A stretch of DNA of 64,000 bases from the NCBI GenBank assembly GCA_937981355.1, contig CALJPD010000012.1:1-64000 (forward strand), given 5' to 3'. The DNA comes from an uncultured Candidatus Saccharibacteria bacterium (GTDB lineage Bacteria > Patescibacteriota > Saccharimonadia > Saccharimonadales > Saccharimonadaceae). This document shows, one piece after another, positions 44,149 to 53,848 of the stretch. Positions within the stretch are counted from its first letter, which is position 1, and each line of letters starts with the position of its first letter. Position numbers and translations under genes: made by a program. Below the pieces are notes generated by a model. That model was not told where the DNA came from and made no database searches. It saw only the letters and a program-made list of their open reading frames with translations.

Positions 44149-44688
44149 ATGATGAGTGTAGTAACAATGAAACAAGAAGGTGACTATATGATACAGTTCG
44201 CCTACCTCCTTGGCAAGCATAAACAAGAAGTTGTTGCATATTTCAATAAGACTTCTGATTTTCTATGGTGGGATGCGATTAAGACAGATGATCCACCCGT
44301 AGAATTATTGAGAGTGCTGTGTTGGTTTGACGATTCAACAATTGCCGTACTAGATTGGCACGATGATATTCTTATTTCTTTTACATTTGATCTTGCACCA
44401 GAAAACGTGAGACCTGGCGAGGATTATGACAGTCTAGATGATGATGGATTTAATATATACTGCCCGATTAGTTTAATGACGTATGCTTCTAGGTTAGATA
44501 CGGCTGAGAAAATCATTGACACATATGGTCCTCCAGATTTTCTCAGGGAAGATAATGGCGCAAAGAGTCTTTACTATATAATTCTGCACGATAAATACGT
44601 TTGTTTTCATTTTAATAAATTTGGTGTCATGTGGCTGTTACAGACAGGTCTGGTTGAATATTGTAAGGAGCTCTCAAGGAGTTGTTAG
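44149..44688 (+). CDS. Hypothetical protein, paralogue of the gene at 45245
   Basis: The 179-residue soluble protein begins behind CGGAG at ATG 44149. Its C-terminal part (AEKIIDTYGPPDFLREDNGA; KYVCFHFNKFGVMWLLQTGL) aligns with the protein at 45245-45748 (QEVINTFGEPEFEGGLWGRK; VFRFNDKGILWAVQIGL). Small acidic soluble paralogues next to a SUKH-like protein are typical for immunity proteins of polymorphic toxins, and that is the inference here. No toxin gene is adjacent. Confidence 0.65.
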   Translation: MMSVVTMKQEGDYMIQFAYLLGKHKQEVVAYFNKTSDFLWWDAIKTDDPPVELLRVLCWFDDSTIAVLDWHDDILISFTFDLAPENVRPGEDYDSLDDDGFNIYCPISLMTYASRLDTAEKIIDTYGPPDFLREDNGAKSLYYIILHDKYVCFHFNKFGVMWLLQTGLVEYCKELSRSC

Positions 44689-44694
44689 TAGTGT

Positions 44695-45180
44695 ATGAAA
44701 ATTGTAAATAAAACACTCGCAGTCCCAGATCAAATTCGTTTCAAGTTAAATAGTTTAGACCTGTCGATTCTTGAATCTCGTGGAATCCCCTTCTTAAGCG
44801 GCGCAGATGTATTTACTCCACTGCCAGCACTTATCATTACAGGAGACTACCTCAAGTTCGGGGTACTCGATACAATGGACTACCTTGCTATCAAACTGTC
44901 CAGTCATCATATTGTAAGGATTATAGATGCTAACAACGCAGCACCAGAGATATTTGTAAATTCCTCTTTACTGCAATATGTGCAGACATTTACACAGTTC
45001 GCACGAGACCTCCCTTACAATCCTGACGAGGCATGGGATGACACCGAGTCTCTTACGCGGTCGGCTAATAAACTAAGAAGCTTAGTCAAAAATATCGACC
45101 CAAAGGCGATAGAATCTGGCACTTATTGGAGCGAGGTTTGTGATGATATAACCGTTGGGAATTGGAGTAAGCAGCGCTAA
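44695..45180 (+). CDS. SUKH-4-like immunity protein
   Basis: The 161-residue protein starts 6 nt after the previous stop with AAGGAG 16 nt upstream. The layout matches SUKH-4: a Gly-Ile-Pro start (ESRGIPFLSGADVFTPLP), a central strand pair ending in YLAIKLSSHHIVRIIDANN, and the signature FVNSSLLQYVQTFTQFA, followed by a helical tail ending in WSEVCDD. SUKH proteins neutralise nuclease or deaminase toxins of contact-dependent systems. It lies between two paralogous hypothetical genes. Confidence 0.6.
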   Translation: MKIVNKTLAVPDQIRFKLNSLDLSILESRGIPFLSGADVFTPLPALIITGDYLKFGVLDTMDYLAIKLSSHHIVRIIDANNAAPEIFVNSSLLQYVQTFTQFARDLPYNPDEAWDDTESLTRSANKLRSLVKNIDPKAIESGTYWSEVCDDITVGNWSKQR

Positions 45181-45244
45181 TAGTCACTAATTTGTTATAT
45201 AATTAAAGTTAGTAAATCAACCAAGCCGATTTTGCAGAGGAAAT

Positions 45245-45748
45245 ATGGAAGCGCAACTAGAAGGCCCTATTACCAAATATATTGATCTAATTGGAAGAGG
45301 CATTGATGGAATACAGGAGCAAATCAACAAAGCAACGAATGGCTTGGCAGATGAGCCATTAATCGAAGATACCGACGAAAGCTTCCTTGGTGCCGGTTCA
45401 ACCGAATCGTACTGGTCGTATTACAGCGCAGGTCTCGAACTACAGTGGCGTAACGATATCCTTGTCGTTCTTTCTCTTTATCTACAGGATGACAGTCTTT
45501 ATGAGGAGCCCTACATTCCACTCTCTTACAAACTACTAACATCACTCTCAAACACGGCGTCGATACAGGAAGTCATTAACACATTCGGAGAACCAGAGTT
45601 TGAGGGAGGACTGTGGGGGAGAAAGAATCTGCGATATAGACTGGATGCAGACAAGTTCATTGTCGTCTTTCGGTTCAACGACAAAGGCATCCTATGGGCA
45701 GTTCAAATTGGCTTGTATCGTATCTTGAGAAGTTACAAGCCAGTTTAG
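45245..45748 (+). CDS. Hypothetical protein, paralogue of the gene at 44149
   Basis: The 167-residue protein starts at ATG 45245 behind AGAGGAAAT. Residues 100-160 match the first gene of the cluster (NTFGEPEFEGGL and FRFNDKGILWAVQIGL). The N-terminal 60 residues differ. Its own TATAAT lies about 45195, so it may be transcribed separately from the two genes before it. The role in immunity is inferred from context. Confidence 0.6.
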   Translation: MEAQLEGPITKYIDLIGRGIDGIQEQINKATNGLADEPLIEDTDESFLGAGSTESYWSYYSAGLELQWRNDILVVLSLYLQDDSLYEEPYIPLSYKLLTSLSNTASIQEVINTFGEPEFEGGLWGRKNLRYRLDADKFIVVFRFNDKGILWAVQIGLYRILRSYKPV

Positions 45749-45771
45749 ATTAATATCAAAAAAACCAACAG

Positions 45772-45799
45772 AAAACTCGTCGTTATCCTGACGAGTTTT
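45772..45799 (+). terminator. Terminator of the immunity cluster
   Basis: AAAACTCGTC/GACGAGTTTT hairpin with a T run, 24 nt behind the last stop. Confidence 0.85.
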
Positions 45800-45827
45800 T
45801 TGTTCTTCTTCGCATTTACATTTATAA

Positions 45828-46238
45828 TTACAATATCTGCCACCAGTGCTGTTTTGTCCTAGGTTTTGGACGACGCTGATCCACAACATGAAGGCTCACT
45901 GGCCCTTCAATAACTCGCCAATTGACATAACTTTTTGGTCGTGGAGCAAACTCTCTGCCAAGAATTTTTTTCGTCGACTCTACCAGCTCATCTTCAGGCA
46001 TGACAAGCGCTTCTTCTTTGCTTATGTGTGGATAATACAGATCGTAGCCATACGTGAAATGCTCGTCAATTCGTGTCGCTATCTTCGATAGGCGATCTCG
46101 TATCCGTTGCATCCGCCCAGTAGGGGCGGCTTCGCCTATACTCTCTACTGTAGCAGCAGTTACTTCTTTATCTTGTTGGCTCACTTTCTCGTCAGCTGAA
46201 CCGGACTGAACTGATTGTTGAGAAAAACGTTCATACAT
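45828..46238 (-). CDS. Hypothetical protein of 136 residues
   Basis: The soluble protein opens with a disordered Ser/Gln/Glu segment (about 45 residues), then a helical charged part (GRMQRIRDRLSKIATRIDEH) and ends RRPKPRTKQHWWQIL. A TATAAC hexamer lies 9 nt before ATG. No family is recognised. Convergent with the immunity cluster. Confidence 0.6.
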   Translation of the reverse strand: MYERFSQQSVQSGSADEKVSQQDKEVTAATVESIGEAAPTGRMQRIRDRLSKIATRIDEHFTYGYDLYYPHISKEEALVMPEDELVESTKKILGREFAPRPKSYVNWRVIEGPVSLHVVDQRRPKPRTKQHWWQIL

Positions 46239-46302
46239 ACTACATCTGTTATATCACATATTTACAATAATTGTCGAATAGTATTAAGACCGTCTATGAA
46301 AC

Positions 46303-46330
46303 AAGAGCCCCACTAGAGAGTGGGGCTCTT
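46303..46330 (-). terminator. Terminator after rpoC
   Basis: AAGAGCCCCACT/AGTGGGGCTCTT hairpin, 21 nt behind the rpoC stop. Confidence 0.85.
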
Positions 46331-46350
46331 CTGCTCTAGACTAGCTTTCC

Positions 46351-49300
46351 CTACAGCTCATCAGTAGCAATTGTCACTTCTGGCTCAGCTTCTTCGGCTT
46401 GGGCTTCGGCGACAAACTCATCCTCTGGAGAGTCATTCTCCTCGAGCGGCAGGGGGTGTGCACCCGTACCAACCGGTACTTTGTTACCGATGATGACGTT
46501 CTCCTTAAGACCCTTGAGGTGGTCGGCGCGGCCACTGGTGGCAGCGTTGATCAGCACGCGAGTCGTGTCTTGGAACGACGCAGCAGACAGCCAGCTATCA
46601 CTCCAGATACTCACCTTGGTGATACCAAGCAGCAGCTGTGCATACTGAGCTGGTGTTTTGCCCTGGGCAACGAGCTCCTTGTTGGCATCAACCACTGATG
46701 CCTTGGAGATGATGTCGCCCATGACGAAGGTGCTGTCGCCTGGATCATCAATCTGCACCCGGCTGAACATCTGCCGGACGATGATCTCAAGGTGCTTGCC
46801 AGCCACATCCTGGCCCTGCGCAGCATAGATACGAAGTACTTCGTTGATGATGTAGCGCTGGGTTGCCTCTGTGCCCTTAAGGCGCATGAGGTCGTGCAGG
46901 TTGAGCGAACCAAGTGTCAGGCGATCGCCTGGCTCAACCATATCGCCCGGCTTGACGACGAGGTACATCGTGCCAGGAATCTCGTAGCGAACTGGTGCTG
47001 TAGCGTTGCCTGTGAGGACAAGCGAATCACCAGTGGACTCAACCACTCCATCAAACGGTGCAGTAAGTGGCTGCGTGCCATCGTCGAATGACGCAATGAC
47101 GTCGCCAACCTTGACCTTACTGCCCGATTGCATCATCACCATGCGGCCATCGAGCGGCATACGCTCTACCTTACCTGCTTGCGGCGTGACCTGTACAACG
47201 TACTTCTTGCCATCTTCCCAGATATCGACCAAACCAGCGACTTCTGTGACGTAGGCCTGACCTTTCGGGTTACGTGCCTCAAAGAGCTCCTCGACACGTG
47301 GCAGACCCTGGGTGATGTCTGACCCACCAACACCAGAGCTGTGGAAAGTATTAAGCGTCAGCTGAGTACCAGGCTCACCGACTGACTGAGCAGCAATGAC
47401 ACCAACTGGCTGCGAACCATCGACGAGTTGGCCAGTTGCCATATCGATCCCGTAGCTCTTGCGTGGAATACCGTGCAAGTTCTTAGTAGAGAGGACAGAC
47501 TGGATACGTACTTGGTCGATCGACTGATCTGCCTCGATAGCGTTGGCAATCTCACGTGTAATGAGCTGGTCGCGGTCGAGGTGGCCCGGCACTGCCTCGG
47601 CGGTGTAGCGGCCAAACAAGCGGTTACCAAACTCGATCATTGTCTCTTCAGACTCATTGCGGTAAATAGTGAAGCCGTCATCGTCACCCTCTTCATCCTC
47701 AACGGTAAAGACATCCTGCGAGACATCGACCAAACGACGCGTGAGATAGCCAGAGTCGGCCGTCTTGAGGGCGGTATCGATAAGCCCCTTGCGAGCACCA
47801 CGCGTTGCCACGAAGGCCTCCAGGCTCGACAACCCTCGCTTGAAGTTGCTACGCACTGGCAGCTCAATCTCGCGGTTAGCAGCATCCACCTGGATACCGA
47901 TCATCGCACTCGCTAGCTTAATATTGTTGACGCTACCACGAGCACCAGAGTTCACCATCGTTGCGACAGAGGTGTCCATGTGGGCTAACTGGCTGCGCAA
48001 GAAATCCTCTACCTTGCGGTCGACGGTGCGCCAGTTGTTGACGGTCAATGTGTAGCGCTCGTCCTCGGTAATGAGCCCTTGGTCGAGCTGCTCCGAGATC
48101 GCAGCAGAACGCGCGTCACCCTCAGCCACGAAGTCAGCAATTTCGTCGAAGCTGAGATAGTCTTCCATACCAGTCGACACCGCAGCAGTAGTGGCAAAGC
48201 GGAAGGCCAAGCCCTTCATGCGGTCAGCAGTGATAGCAGTCTCGGCAGCGCCATAGCGCTCGAAGATCTGGCCCAGCACCCGCTTGAGCTCTTTCTTGGT
48301 CTGGACGTTGTTGTTGTAGGGGAAGTCCTCTGGCAGGATTTCGTTGAAGAAGACACGCCCTAGGGTAGTTGTCCGGATCTCACCCTTAGCCCGGATGCGA
48401 ATCGGGCTCTGCAGGTGGAGCTTGCCCATGTCGTAGGCGAGCTCAGCAGCTCGGCTGTCGGCAAAGACAGCAACAGTATCGGTCTGAGCCGAAGGCTTCT
48501 CATACGTGAGGTAGTAGTTGCCGAGCACCACGTCCTGGTCGATACTGAGGACAGGGCTCCCGTCGGCAGGCTTCAGCAGGTTATTGACGGCGCTCATCAG
48601 CTCGCGCGCTTCGGCCTGCGCCTCGGCGCTGAGTGGCAAGTGAACAGCCATCTGGTCGCCATCGTAATCAGCATTAAAGCCGTTAGCGACGAGTGGGTGA
48701 AGCTGGATCGCCTTACCCTCAACCAGCTTTGACTGGAAGGCTTGGATACTCAAACGGTGCAGTGATGGCGCGCGGTTGAGCAGGACATACTTGCCCTTGA
48801 TTACCTCATCCAACGCATCCCATACAACCGCTTCTCCTGCCTCAATTAGGCGCGTTGCACTACGGATATTGTGGGCATAATCACCCTTGATGAGCCAGCT
48901 GATAACAAATGGTTTGAAGAGCTCGATTGCCATCTGCTTTGGCAAACCACACTGGTGAATCTTGAGCTTCGGGCCCACCACGATGACTGAACGACCCGAG
49001 TAGTCGACGCGCTTACCAAGCAAGTTCTGGCGAAAGCGCCCTTGCTTACCCTTAAGCATATCGCTAATGCTCTTAAGGCGGCGGCGTCCACCAGTTGCAT
49101 TGACAGCGCGGCCACCACGAGCAGCCGAGTTATCAATCAGGCTATCGACCGCTTCCTGCAGCATACGCTTCTCGTTACGCTGAATTACCTCTGGTGCGTT
49201 GAGCTCGATGAGCTTCTTGAGACGGTTATTACGGTTGATGACACGACGATAGAGATCGTTGAGGTCACTCGTCGCAAAGCGTCCACCACTCAGGGCTACC

Positions 49301-50223
49301 ATTGGCCGCAGGTCTGGTGGAATGACTGGCAAGACCGTCATACACAGGCTTGATGGCTTAATGCCCGCCGCTTGCATACCCTCGAGCACCTTAAGGCGCT
49401 TCAGTAGCTTCTTCTCGCGTTGACCACGCGCACCTTCGGCTTCTTCTTGCAGATCGGCGATAAGCGTGTCGAGATCAATATCCTCTAGCAATGTCTTGAG
49501 AGCCTCTCCGCCCATACCAACCTTCACGAGCTCCTCATACTCTTCAGGGAGGTTACGATAGTCGGTATCGCTTAGGAGGGCGCGCTTTTGTAGGCTCTCA
49601 AGCTGAGCTTTCTTTTGGCTGTAGGTTGCCTCAAGCTCTTCGTACTCACGTGTTTGCTGCTCGGCAAGAGCTTTCACGTCTGCCCCATCAGCTTCAGCTT
49701 CACGCTGAAAGCGAATCTTGATGGCAGCCCGTGCCGCCTCAGTCTCAGCCTCAAGGTCAGTCAAATAAGCGTCACGTGTTTCAGCGTCGACGTCGAGGAT
49801 GACATAGGTAGCAAAGTAGGCGATCTTCTCGAGATTGCGCACCGTAATGCCTAGCAAGAGGCTCATCGCACTGGGTGTGCCGCGCATAAACCAAATGTGC
49901 GCAACAGGGGTCGCTAGGCTAATGTGCCCCATCCGCTCGCGACGCACGATCGACTTGGTGACAAGTTCACCATTCTTATCTACTGCAGCTTCGCGGCTGC
50001 GCACACCCTTAAGCTTGCTGTCGTGTGGGTTGATATCTTTGACTGGGCCAAAAATACGCTCACAAAACAGGCCATCACGCTCAGGCTTCTGGGTTCGATA
50101 GTTGATCGTCTCCGGCTTGGTGACTTCGCCGTAGCTCCACTTGAGGATATCCTCGGGGCTGGCGACGGCCAAGCGTACCGCATCAAAATTGGCGATATCG
50201 TGATCTGTTACCACGTGGGACAT
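46351..50223 (-). CDS. rpoC: RNA polymerase beta-prime subunit
   Basis: The 1290-residue protein has the clamp (KPERDGLFCERIFGPVKD), the active-site motif NADYDGD (Tyr in place of the usual Phe), the bridge helix region and the trigger loop zone (GEPGTQLTLNTFHSSGVGG). Both zinc sites are degenerate. In the N-terminal site the four Cys are gone (VKDINPHDSKLKGVRSREAA up to VRRERMGHI). In the second site SCxxxxGVCxxCYG reads STKNLHGIPRKSYG. The gene is separated from rpoB by 1 nt. The C-terminal acidic tail is longer than usual. Confidence 0.98.
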   Translation of the reverse strand: MSHVVTDHDIANFDAVRLAVASPEDILKWSYGEVTKPETINYRTQKPERDGLFCERIFGPVKDINPHDSKLKGVRSREAAVDKNGELVTKSIVRRERMGHISLATPVAHIWFMRGTPSAMSLLLGITVRNLEKIAYFATYVILDVDAETRDAYLTDLEAETEAARAAIKIRFQREAEADGADVKALAEQQTREYEELEATYSQKKAQLESLQKRALLSDTDYRNLPEEYEELVKVGMGGEALKTLLEDIDLDTLIADLQEEAEGARGQREKKLLKRLKVLEGMQAAGIKPSSLCMTVLPVIPPDLRPMVALSGGRFATSDLNDLYRRVINRNNRLKKLIELNAPEVIQRNEKRMLQEAVDSLIDNSAARGGRAVNATGGRRRLKSISDMLKGKQGRFRQNLLGKRVDYSGRSVIVVGPKLKIHQCGLPKQMAIELFKPFVISWLIKGDYAHNIRSATRLIEAGEAVVWDALDEVIKGKYVLLNRAPSLHRLSIQAFQSKLVEGKAIQLHPLVANGFNADYDGDQMAVHLPLSAEAQAEARELMSAVNNLLKPADGSPVLSIDQDVVLGNYYLTYEKPSAQTDTVAVFADSRAAELAYDMGKLHLQSPIRIRAKGEIRTTTLGRVFFNEILPEDFPYNNNVQTKKELKRVLGQIFERYGAAETAITADRMKGLAFRFATTAAVSTGMEDYLSFDEIADFVAEGDARSAAISEQLDQGLITEDERYTLTVNNWRTVDRKVEDFLRSQLAHMDTSVATMVNSGARGSVNNIKLASAMIGIQVDAANREIELPVRSNFKRGLSSLEAFVATRGARKGLIDTALKTADSGYLTRRLVDVSQDVFTVEDEEGDDDGFTIYRNESEETMIEFGNRLFGRYTAEAVPGHLDRDQLITREIANAIEADQSIDQVRIQSVLSTKNLHGIPRKSYGIDMATGQLVDGSQPVGVIAAQSVGEPGTQLTLNTFHSSGVGGSDITQGLPRVEELFEARNPKGQAYVTEVAGLVDIWEDGKKYVVQVTPQAGKVERMPLDGRMVMMQSGSKVKVGDVIASFDDGTQPLTAPFDGVVESTGDSLVLTGNATAPVRYEIPGTMYLVVKPGDMVEPGDRLTLGSLNLHDLMRLKGTEATQRYIINEVLRIYAAQGQDVAGKHLEIIVRQMFSRVQIDDPGDSTFVMGDIISKASVVDANKELVAQGKTPAQYAQLLLGITKVSIWSDSWLSAASFQDTTRVLINAATSGRADHLKGLKENVIIGNKVPVGTGAHPLPLEENDSPEDEFVAEAQAEEAEPEVTIATDEL

Positions 50224-50224
50224 C

Positions 50225-53200
50225 TTAGGCTTCCTCCTCGCTTAGGTTTTCTACTGTGTCAATATCTTGGACGGACATGCCGCTGTCATCGGCGATCGTG
50301 CCAATGCCGTCGGATTCATCAAGATAGGTTGCTTCGTCATCACTCTCGTCAGATGGGACGGTTTTGTCGGCAGGGCCCGCAGCAGCAATGACATGCTCAG
50401 CATCGACCGACTCGTCAGACTCATCCAGCAGGTCGACACGCAGGCCCAAACCTTGCAGCTCCTTGACAAGCACATTGAAGCTCTCAGGCAGCTTTGGCCC
50501 AGCAATTGGCTCATCCTTGATGATTGCCTCGTAGGCTTTGGCGCGGCCATACACGTCGTCTGATTTAATTGTCAGCATCTCCTGTAGAGTAGTCGCCGCA
50601 CCGTAAGCTTCGAGTGCCCAAACCTCCATCTCTCCGAGGCGCTGACCACCATTTTGAGCCTTACCACCAAGTGGCTGCTGAGTCACCATGGTGTATGGGC
50701 CGGTGCTGCGGGCGTGGATCTTGTCGCTCACCATATGGTGGAGTTTAATCATATGCATCACGCCGACCGTTGTACGCTCCTCGAATGGCTCACCGCTCAG
50801 GCCATCGTAGAGTTGGCTCTTGCCGTCGCGCGCAATGCCAGCCTTTTCAAGCTCATCCTTGATGGTATCGGCTGGCACACCGTTGAACGGCGGCGTGGCA
50901 ACCTTGTAGCCGAGTGCTCGTGCAGCCATGCCGAGGTGCGTCTCAAAGAGCTGGCCAAGGTTCATACGGCTTGGCACACCAAGCGGGTTGAGGATGACAT
51001 CAACAGGAGTACCATCAGCTAGGTATGGCATATCCTCTACCGCCATAACGCGGGCGCATACACCCTTGTTACCGTGGCGGCCAGCCACCTTGTCACCGAC
51101 ACCAATCTTACGCAATTGGGCGACAAATATCTGAATTTGCATCAATACACCCGTCTTGAGCTCGTGGCCATTCTCGCGGCTAAATACCTTGACGCCAACA
51201 ACTTTACCGCCACCAGCATTGTTCATGCGTTGGCTGGTGTCGCGCACATCCTTGGCCTTTTCACCAAAGATTGCACGCAGCAAGCGCTCCTCACTACTGA
51301 GCTCTTGCTCACCCTTTGGCGTAATCTTTCCAACCAAGACATCACCTGCCTTGACCTCAGAGCCAATCTGTACAATACCGCTCTCATCCAAGTGGCGAAG
51401 GCTATCCTCACTCACATTTGGAATATCGCGTGTCACGATCTCTGGACCAAGCTTTGTCTCGCGTACCTCGACAGTGTAGTCCTTGATGTTGATGCTGGTA
51501 AGGGTATCATCTTCTACCAAGCGACGGCTCAAAATCACCGCGTCGTCCATGTTATAGCCACCCCACGGCATAAAGGCTACCAGCAAGTCCTTACCGAGGG
51601 CAAGCTCACCATCGGCAATGGACGCACCCTCGATGAGAGTGTCACCCTTCGCAACGGTTTGGCCGCGGCTAACCCGGACTTTTTGGTTAATACAACGATC
51701 GTCATTGCTCTTGGCAAAGTGGATCAGGTCGTAGCGCTTGACGCCATCAGCATAGCGCACCTCGACTGCTTCGCCATCAGCCCGAATCACTTCGCCATCA
51801 GCCTCGGCCGTCACAAGCTGGCTCGAGTTGCGCGCCACCTCGTGCTCAATGCCAGTGCCAACCGTTGGCGACTCTGGCTGCAAAAGCGGCACTGCCTGGC
51901 GCTGCATGTTGGAGCCAGTCAAGCTGCGGTCAATACGGTTCTTCTCGATAAATGGCACGAGGCTCGCGGTCGACCCAAGGATCTGCTTGTGTGCAGCGTC
52001 CATGAAAGTGACTTCGCTGGTATCTACCTGCCCTGGCTGGAGGAACTTGCGCGCACTGACACGATCGCGTACGAAGGTACCATCCTCATTGAGACGAGCA
52101 CCAGCGTCGGCAATCACCTCAGTTACTTCTTGCGAAGCATCGAGGTAGACGATTTCATCAGTCACGCGGCCATCAACTACCTTGAGGTATGGTGTCTCAA
52201 TAAAGCCGTATTCGTTGATACGTGCGTAGGTAGCGAGGTTAAGTACTAGACCAATGTTAGCACCCTCTGGTGTCTCCACTGAGCAGATCCGGCCATAATG
52301 GGTGGGGTGAGCATCGCGCACTTCAAAGCCGGCTCGCTCGCGGCTGAGGCCACCAGGCCCCATCGAGCTCAGGCGACGCTTGTGGCTCAGCTCCGACAGT
52401 GGGTTTACCTCATCAAGTAGCTGGCTCAACTGGCTACTGGCGAAGAACTCGCGCACTGCTGCCACTACCGGGCGAGCATTAATCAGCTGGCTCGGCGTAA
52501 CCGTCTCAAGGTCACTCATGCTCATACGGTCCATTGCATTGCGCTGCATCCGGAGCATACCAACGCGGAACTGGCGCGCCACCAACTCGCCAACCAGCTT
52601 CACACGGCGATTGCTCAGCGAGTCGATATCATCAGCTGGCTCTTGTGTGTTGTTAAGGCGAATAATTTCACGCAAGACACCAATCAAATCACTCATCTGC
52701 AATGTGCGATATTCGGCCGTATTGGGTACATCAACACCTAGACGCTGGTTGATCTTGTAGCGGCCAACGCGGCTGTAGTCGAAACGCTTAAAGTCGAAGA
52801 ACATGCGCTCAATCATCTGACGAGCGTTCTCTACGGTAGCGAGATCACCTGGGCGCAGACGGCGATAGACCTCAATCAACGCTTCGTTGATGCCATGCGC
52901 TGGATCCTTCTCGAGCGTGGCTTCGATGTATTTCATCTCACCAGTGTCGATATCAGCAAAGGCCTCGCGAATGGCCGACACCTTGCTCATACCAAGAGCA
53001 CGCAGCAAGGTGGTGGCTGCAATCTTGCGGCGGCGATCGATCTTCACGTAAATTGCGCCTGATGGACTGGTCTCAAACTCAAGCCATGCCCCACGACCTG
53101 GGATCATCTTGGCACCATAGAGGTTGCGCCCTGCCACGCGGTCAGCACTAAACAGTACACCAGCACTCCGAATCAGCTGGCTTACCACTACACGCTCTGT

Positions 53201-53587
53201 TCCATTAATGATAAACGTTGCGCGCTCCGTCATCCAAGGGTAATCGCCCATGTAGATGCTCTGTTCCTTGACTTCGCCGGTCGTCTTATTGATAAGCTCA
53301 ACAGTGGCTTGTAGTGGTGCGTCGAAGGTCAGGTTGTTTTCTTTCGCAAACTGCTCTGTATGCTTGGGCTCGCCAAAGGCATAATCCTTAAAGCGCAGCT
53401 CGAGCTTCTGGCCAGTGTAGTCTTCGATTGGATTGAGCTCTGCGAAAATTTCGCTCAAGCCCGTCTCGACGAAGTCCTTCCAGGATTCTTCTTGGTGAGC
53501 CAGCAAGTCGGGTACTGCCAGCGCGGTGTCATTGCTGGTAAAAAACACACGCGATGGAGCAGTTGTTGCCGTGGTAGGTGTAGGCAT
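50225..53587 (-). CDS. rpoB: RNA polymerase beta subunit
   Basis: The start is ATG 53587, 8 nt after GAGGAG, giving 1120 residues. The rifampicin pocket is conserved (SSQLSQLLDEVNPLSELSHK, then RRLSSMGPGGL) with Ser, His and Asp at the main resistance positions. GRHGNKGVCARV is the usual catalytic-core segment. The C-terminal 80 residues are an acidic Asp/Glu/Ser tail not present in most beta subunits. It is co-transcribed with rpoC from a promoter about 180 nt upstream. Confidence 0.98.
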   Translation of the reverse strand: MPTPTTATTAPSRVFFTSNDTALAVPDLLAHQEESWKDFVETGLSEIFAELNPIEDYTGQKLELRFKDYAFGEPKHTEQFAKENNLTFDAPLQATVELINKTTGEVKEQSIYMGDYPWMTERATFIINGTERVVVSQLIRSAGVLFSADRVAGRNLYGAKMIPGRGAWLEFETSPSGAIYVKIDRRRKIAATTLLRALGMSKVSAIREAFADIDTGEMKYIEATLEKDPAHGINEALIEVYRRLRPGDLATVENARQMIERMFFDFKRFDYSRVGRYKINQRLGVDVPNTAEYRTLQMSDLIGVLREIIRLNNTQEPADDIDSLSNRRVKLVGELVARQFRVGMLRMQRNAMDRMSMSDLETVTPSQLINARPVVAAVREFFASSQLSQLLDEVNPLSELSHKRRLSSMGPGGLSRERAGFEVRDAHPTHYGRICSVETPEGANIGLVLNLATYARINEYGFIETPYLKVVDGRVTDEIVYLDASQEVTEVIADAGARLNEDGTFVRDRVSARKFLQPGQVDTSEVTFMDAAHKQILGSTASLVPFIEKNRIDRSLTGSNMQRQAVPLLQPESPTVGTGIEHEVARNSSQLVTAEADGEVIRADGEAVEVRYADGVKRYDLIHFAKSNDDRCINQKVRVSRGQTVAKGDTLIEGASIADGELALGKDLLVAFMPWGGYNMDDAVILSRRLVEDDTLTSINIKDYTVEVRETKLGPEIVTRDIPNVSEDSLRHLDESGIVQIGSEVKAGDVLVGKITPKGEQELSSEERLLRAIFGEKAKDVRDTSQRMNNAGGGKVVGVKVFSRENGHELKTGVLMQIQIFVAQLRKIGVGDKVAGRHGNKGVCARVMAVEDMPYLADGTPVDVILNPLGVPSRMNLGQLFETHLGMAARALGYKVATPPFNGVPADTIKDELEKAGIARDGKSQLYDGLSGEPFEERTTVGVMHMIKLHHMVSDKIHARSTGPYTMVTQQPLGGKAQNGGQRLGEMEVWALEAYGAATTLQEMLTIKSDDVYGRAKAYEAIIKDEPIAGPKLPESFNVLVKELQGLGLRVDLLDESDESVDAEHVIAAAGPADKTVPSDESDDEATYLDESDGIGTIADDSGMSVQDIDTVENLSEEEA

Positions 53588-53757
53588 ATAAACTCCTCTT
53601 GAATTATTGTTATCTATCCGCACGTGCAAGGACTCCAAAACCCTGCTCGTGCATTTGTTGTGGCACCGAAGCTTTACTCAATATAAGTTTTCGCACACTA
53701 AAACGCCACGCCACCGGCGTAGTCCGCACCTAACCCATATTACACAACCTTCATTAA
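53588..53757 (-). promoter_or_regulatory. Long 5' leader of rpoBC
   Basis: About 170 nt separate the predicted transcription start (near 53757) from the rpoB ATG. The leader contains GC-rich hairpin-forming stretches (around 53707-53730) and ends in a Shine-Dalgarno site. It is the longest leader in the window and could hold an attenuator or a translational control site. Confidence 0.45.
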
Positions 53758-53763
53758 TATTTC

Positions 53764-53793
53764 ATTATAGCGAATGAACTGTTAGTGCGTCAA
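53764..53793 (-). promoter_or_regulatory. Promoter of rpoBC
   Basis: TTGACG (53788-53793) and TATAAT (53764-53769) on the minus strand, 18 nt apart. Confidence 0.8.
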
Positions 53794-53848
53794 GCATTTT
53801 TCTATTTGAAATTTCAAAAACCTATACTAAGATCTACGTAAATTACTC

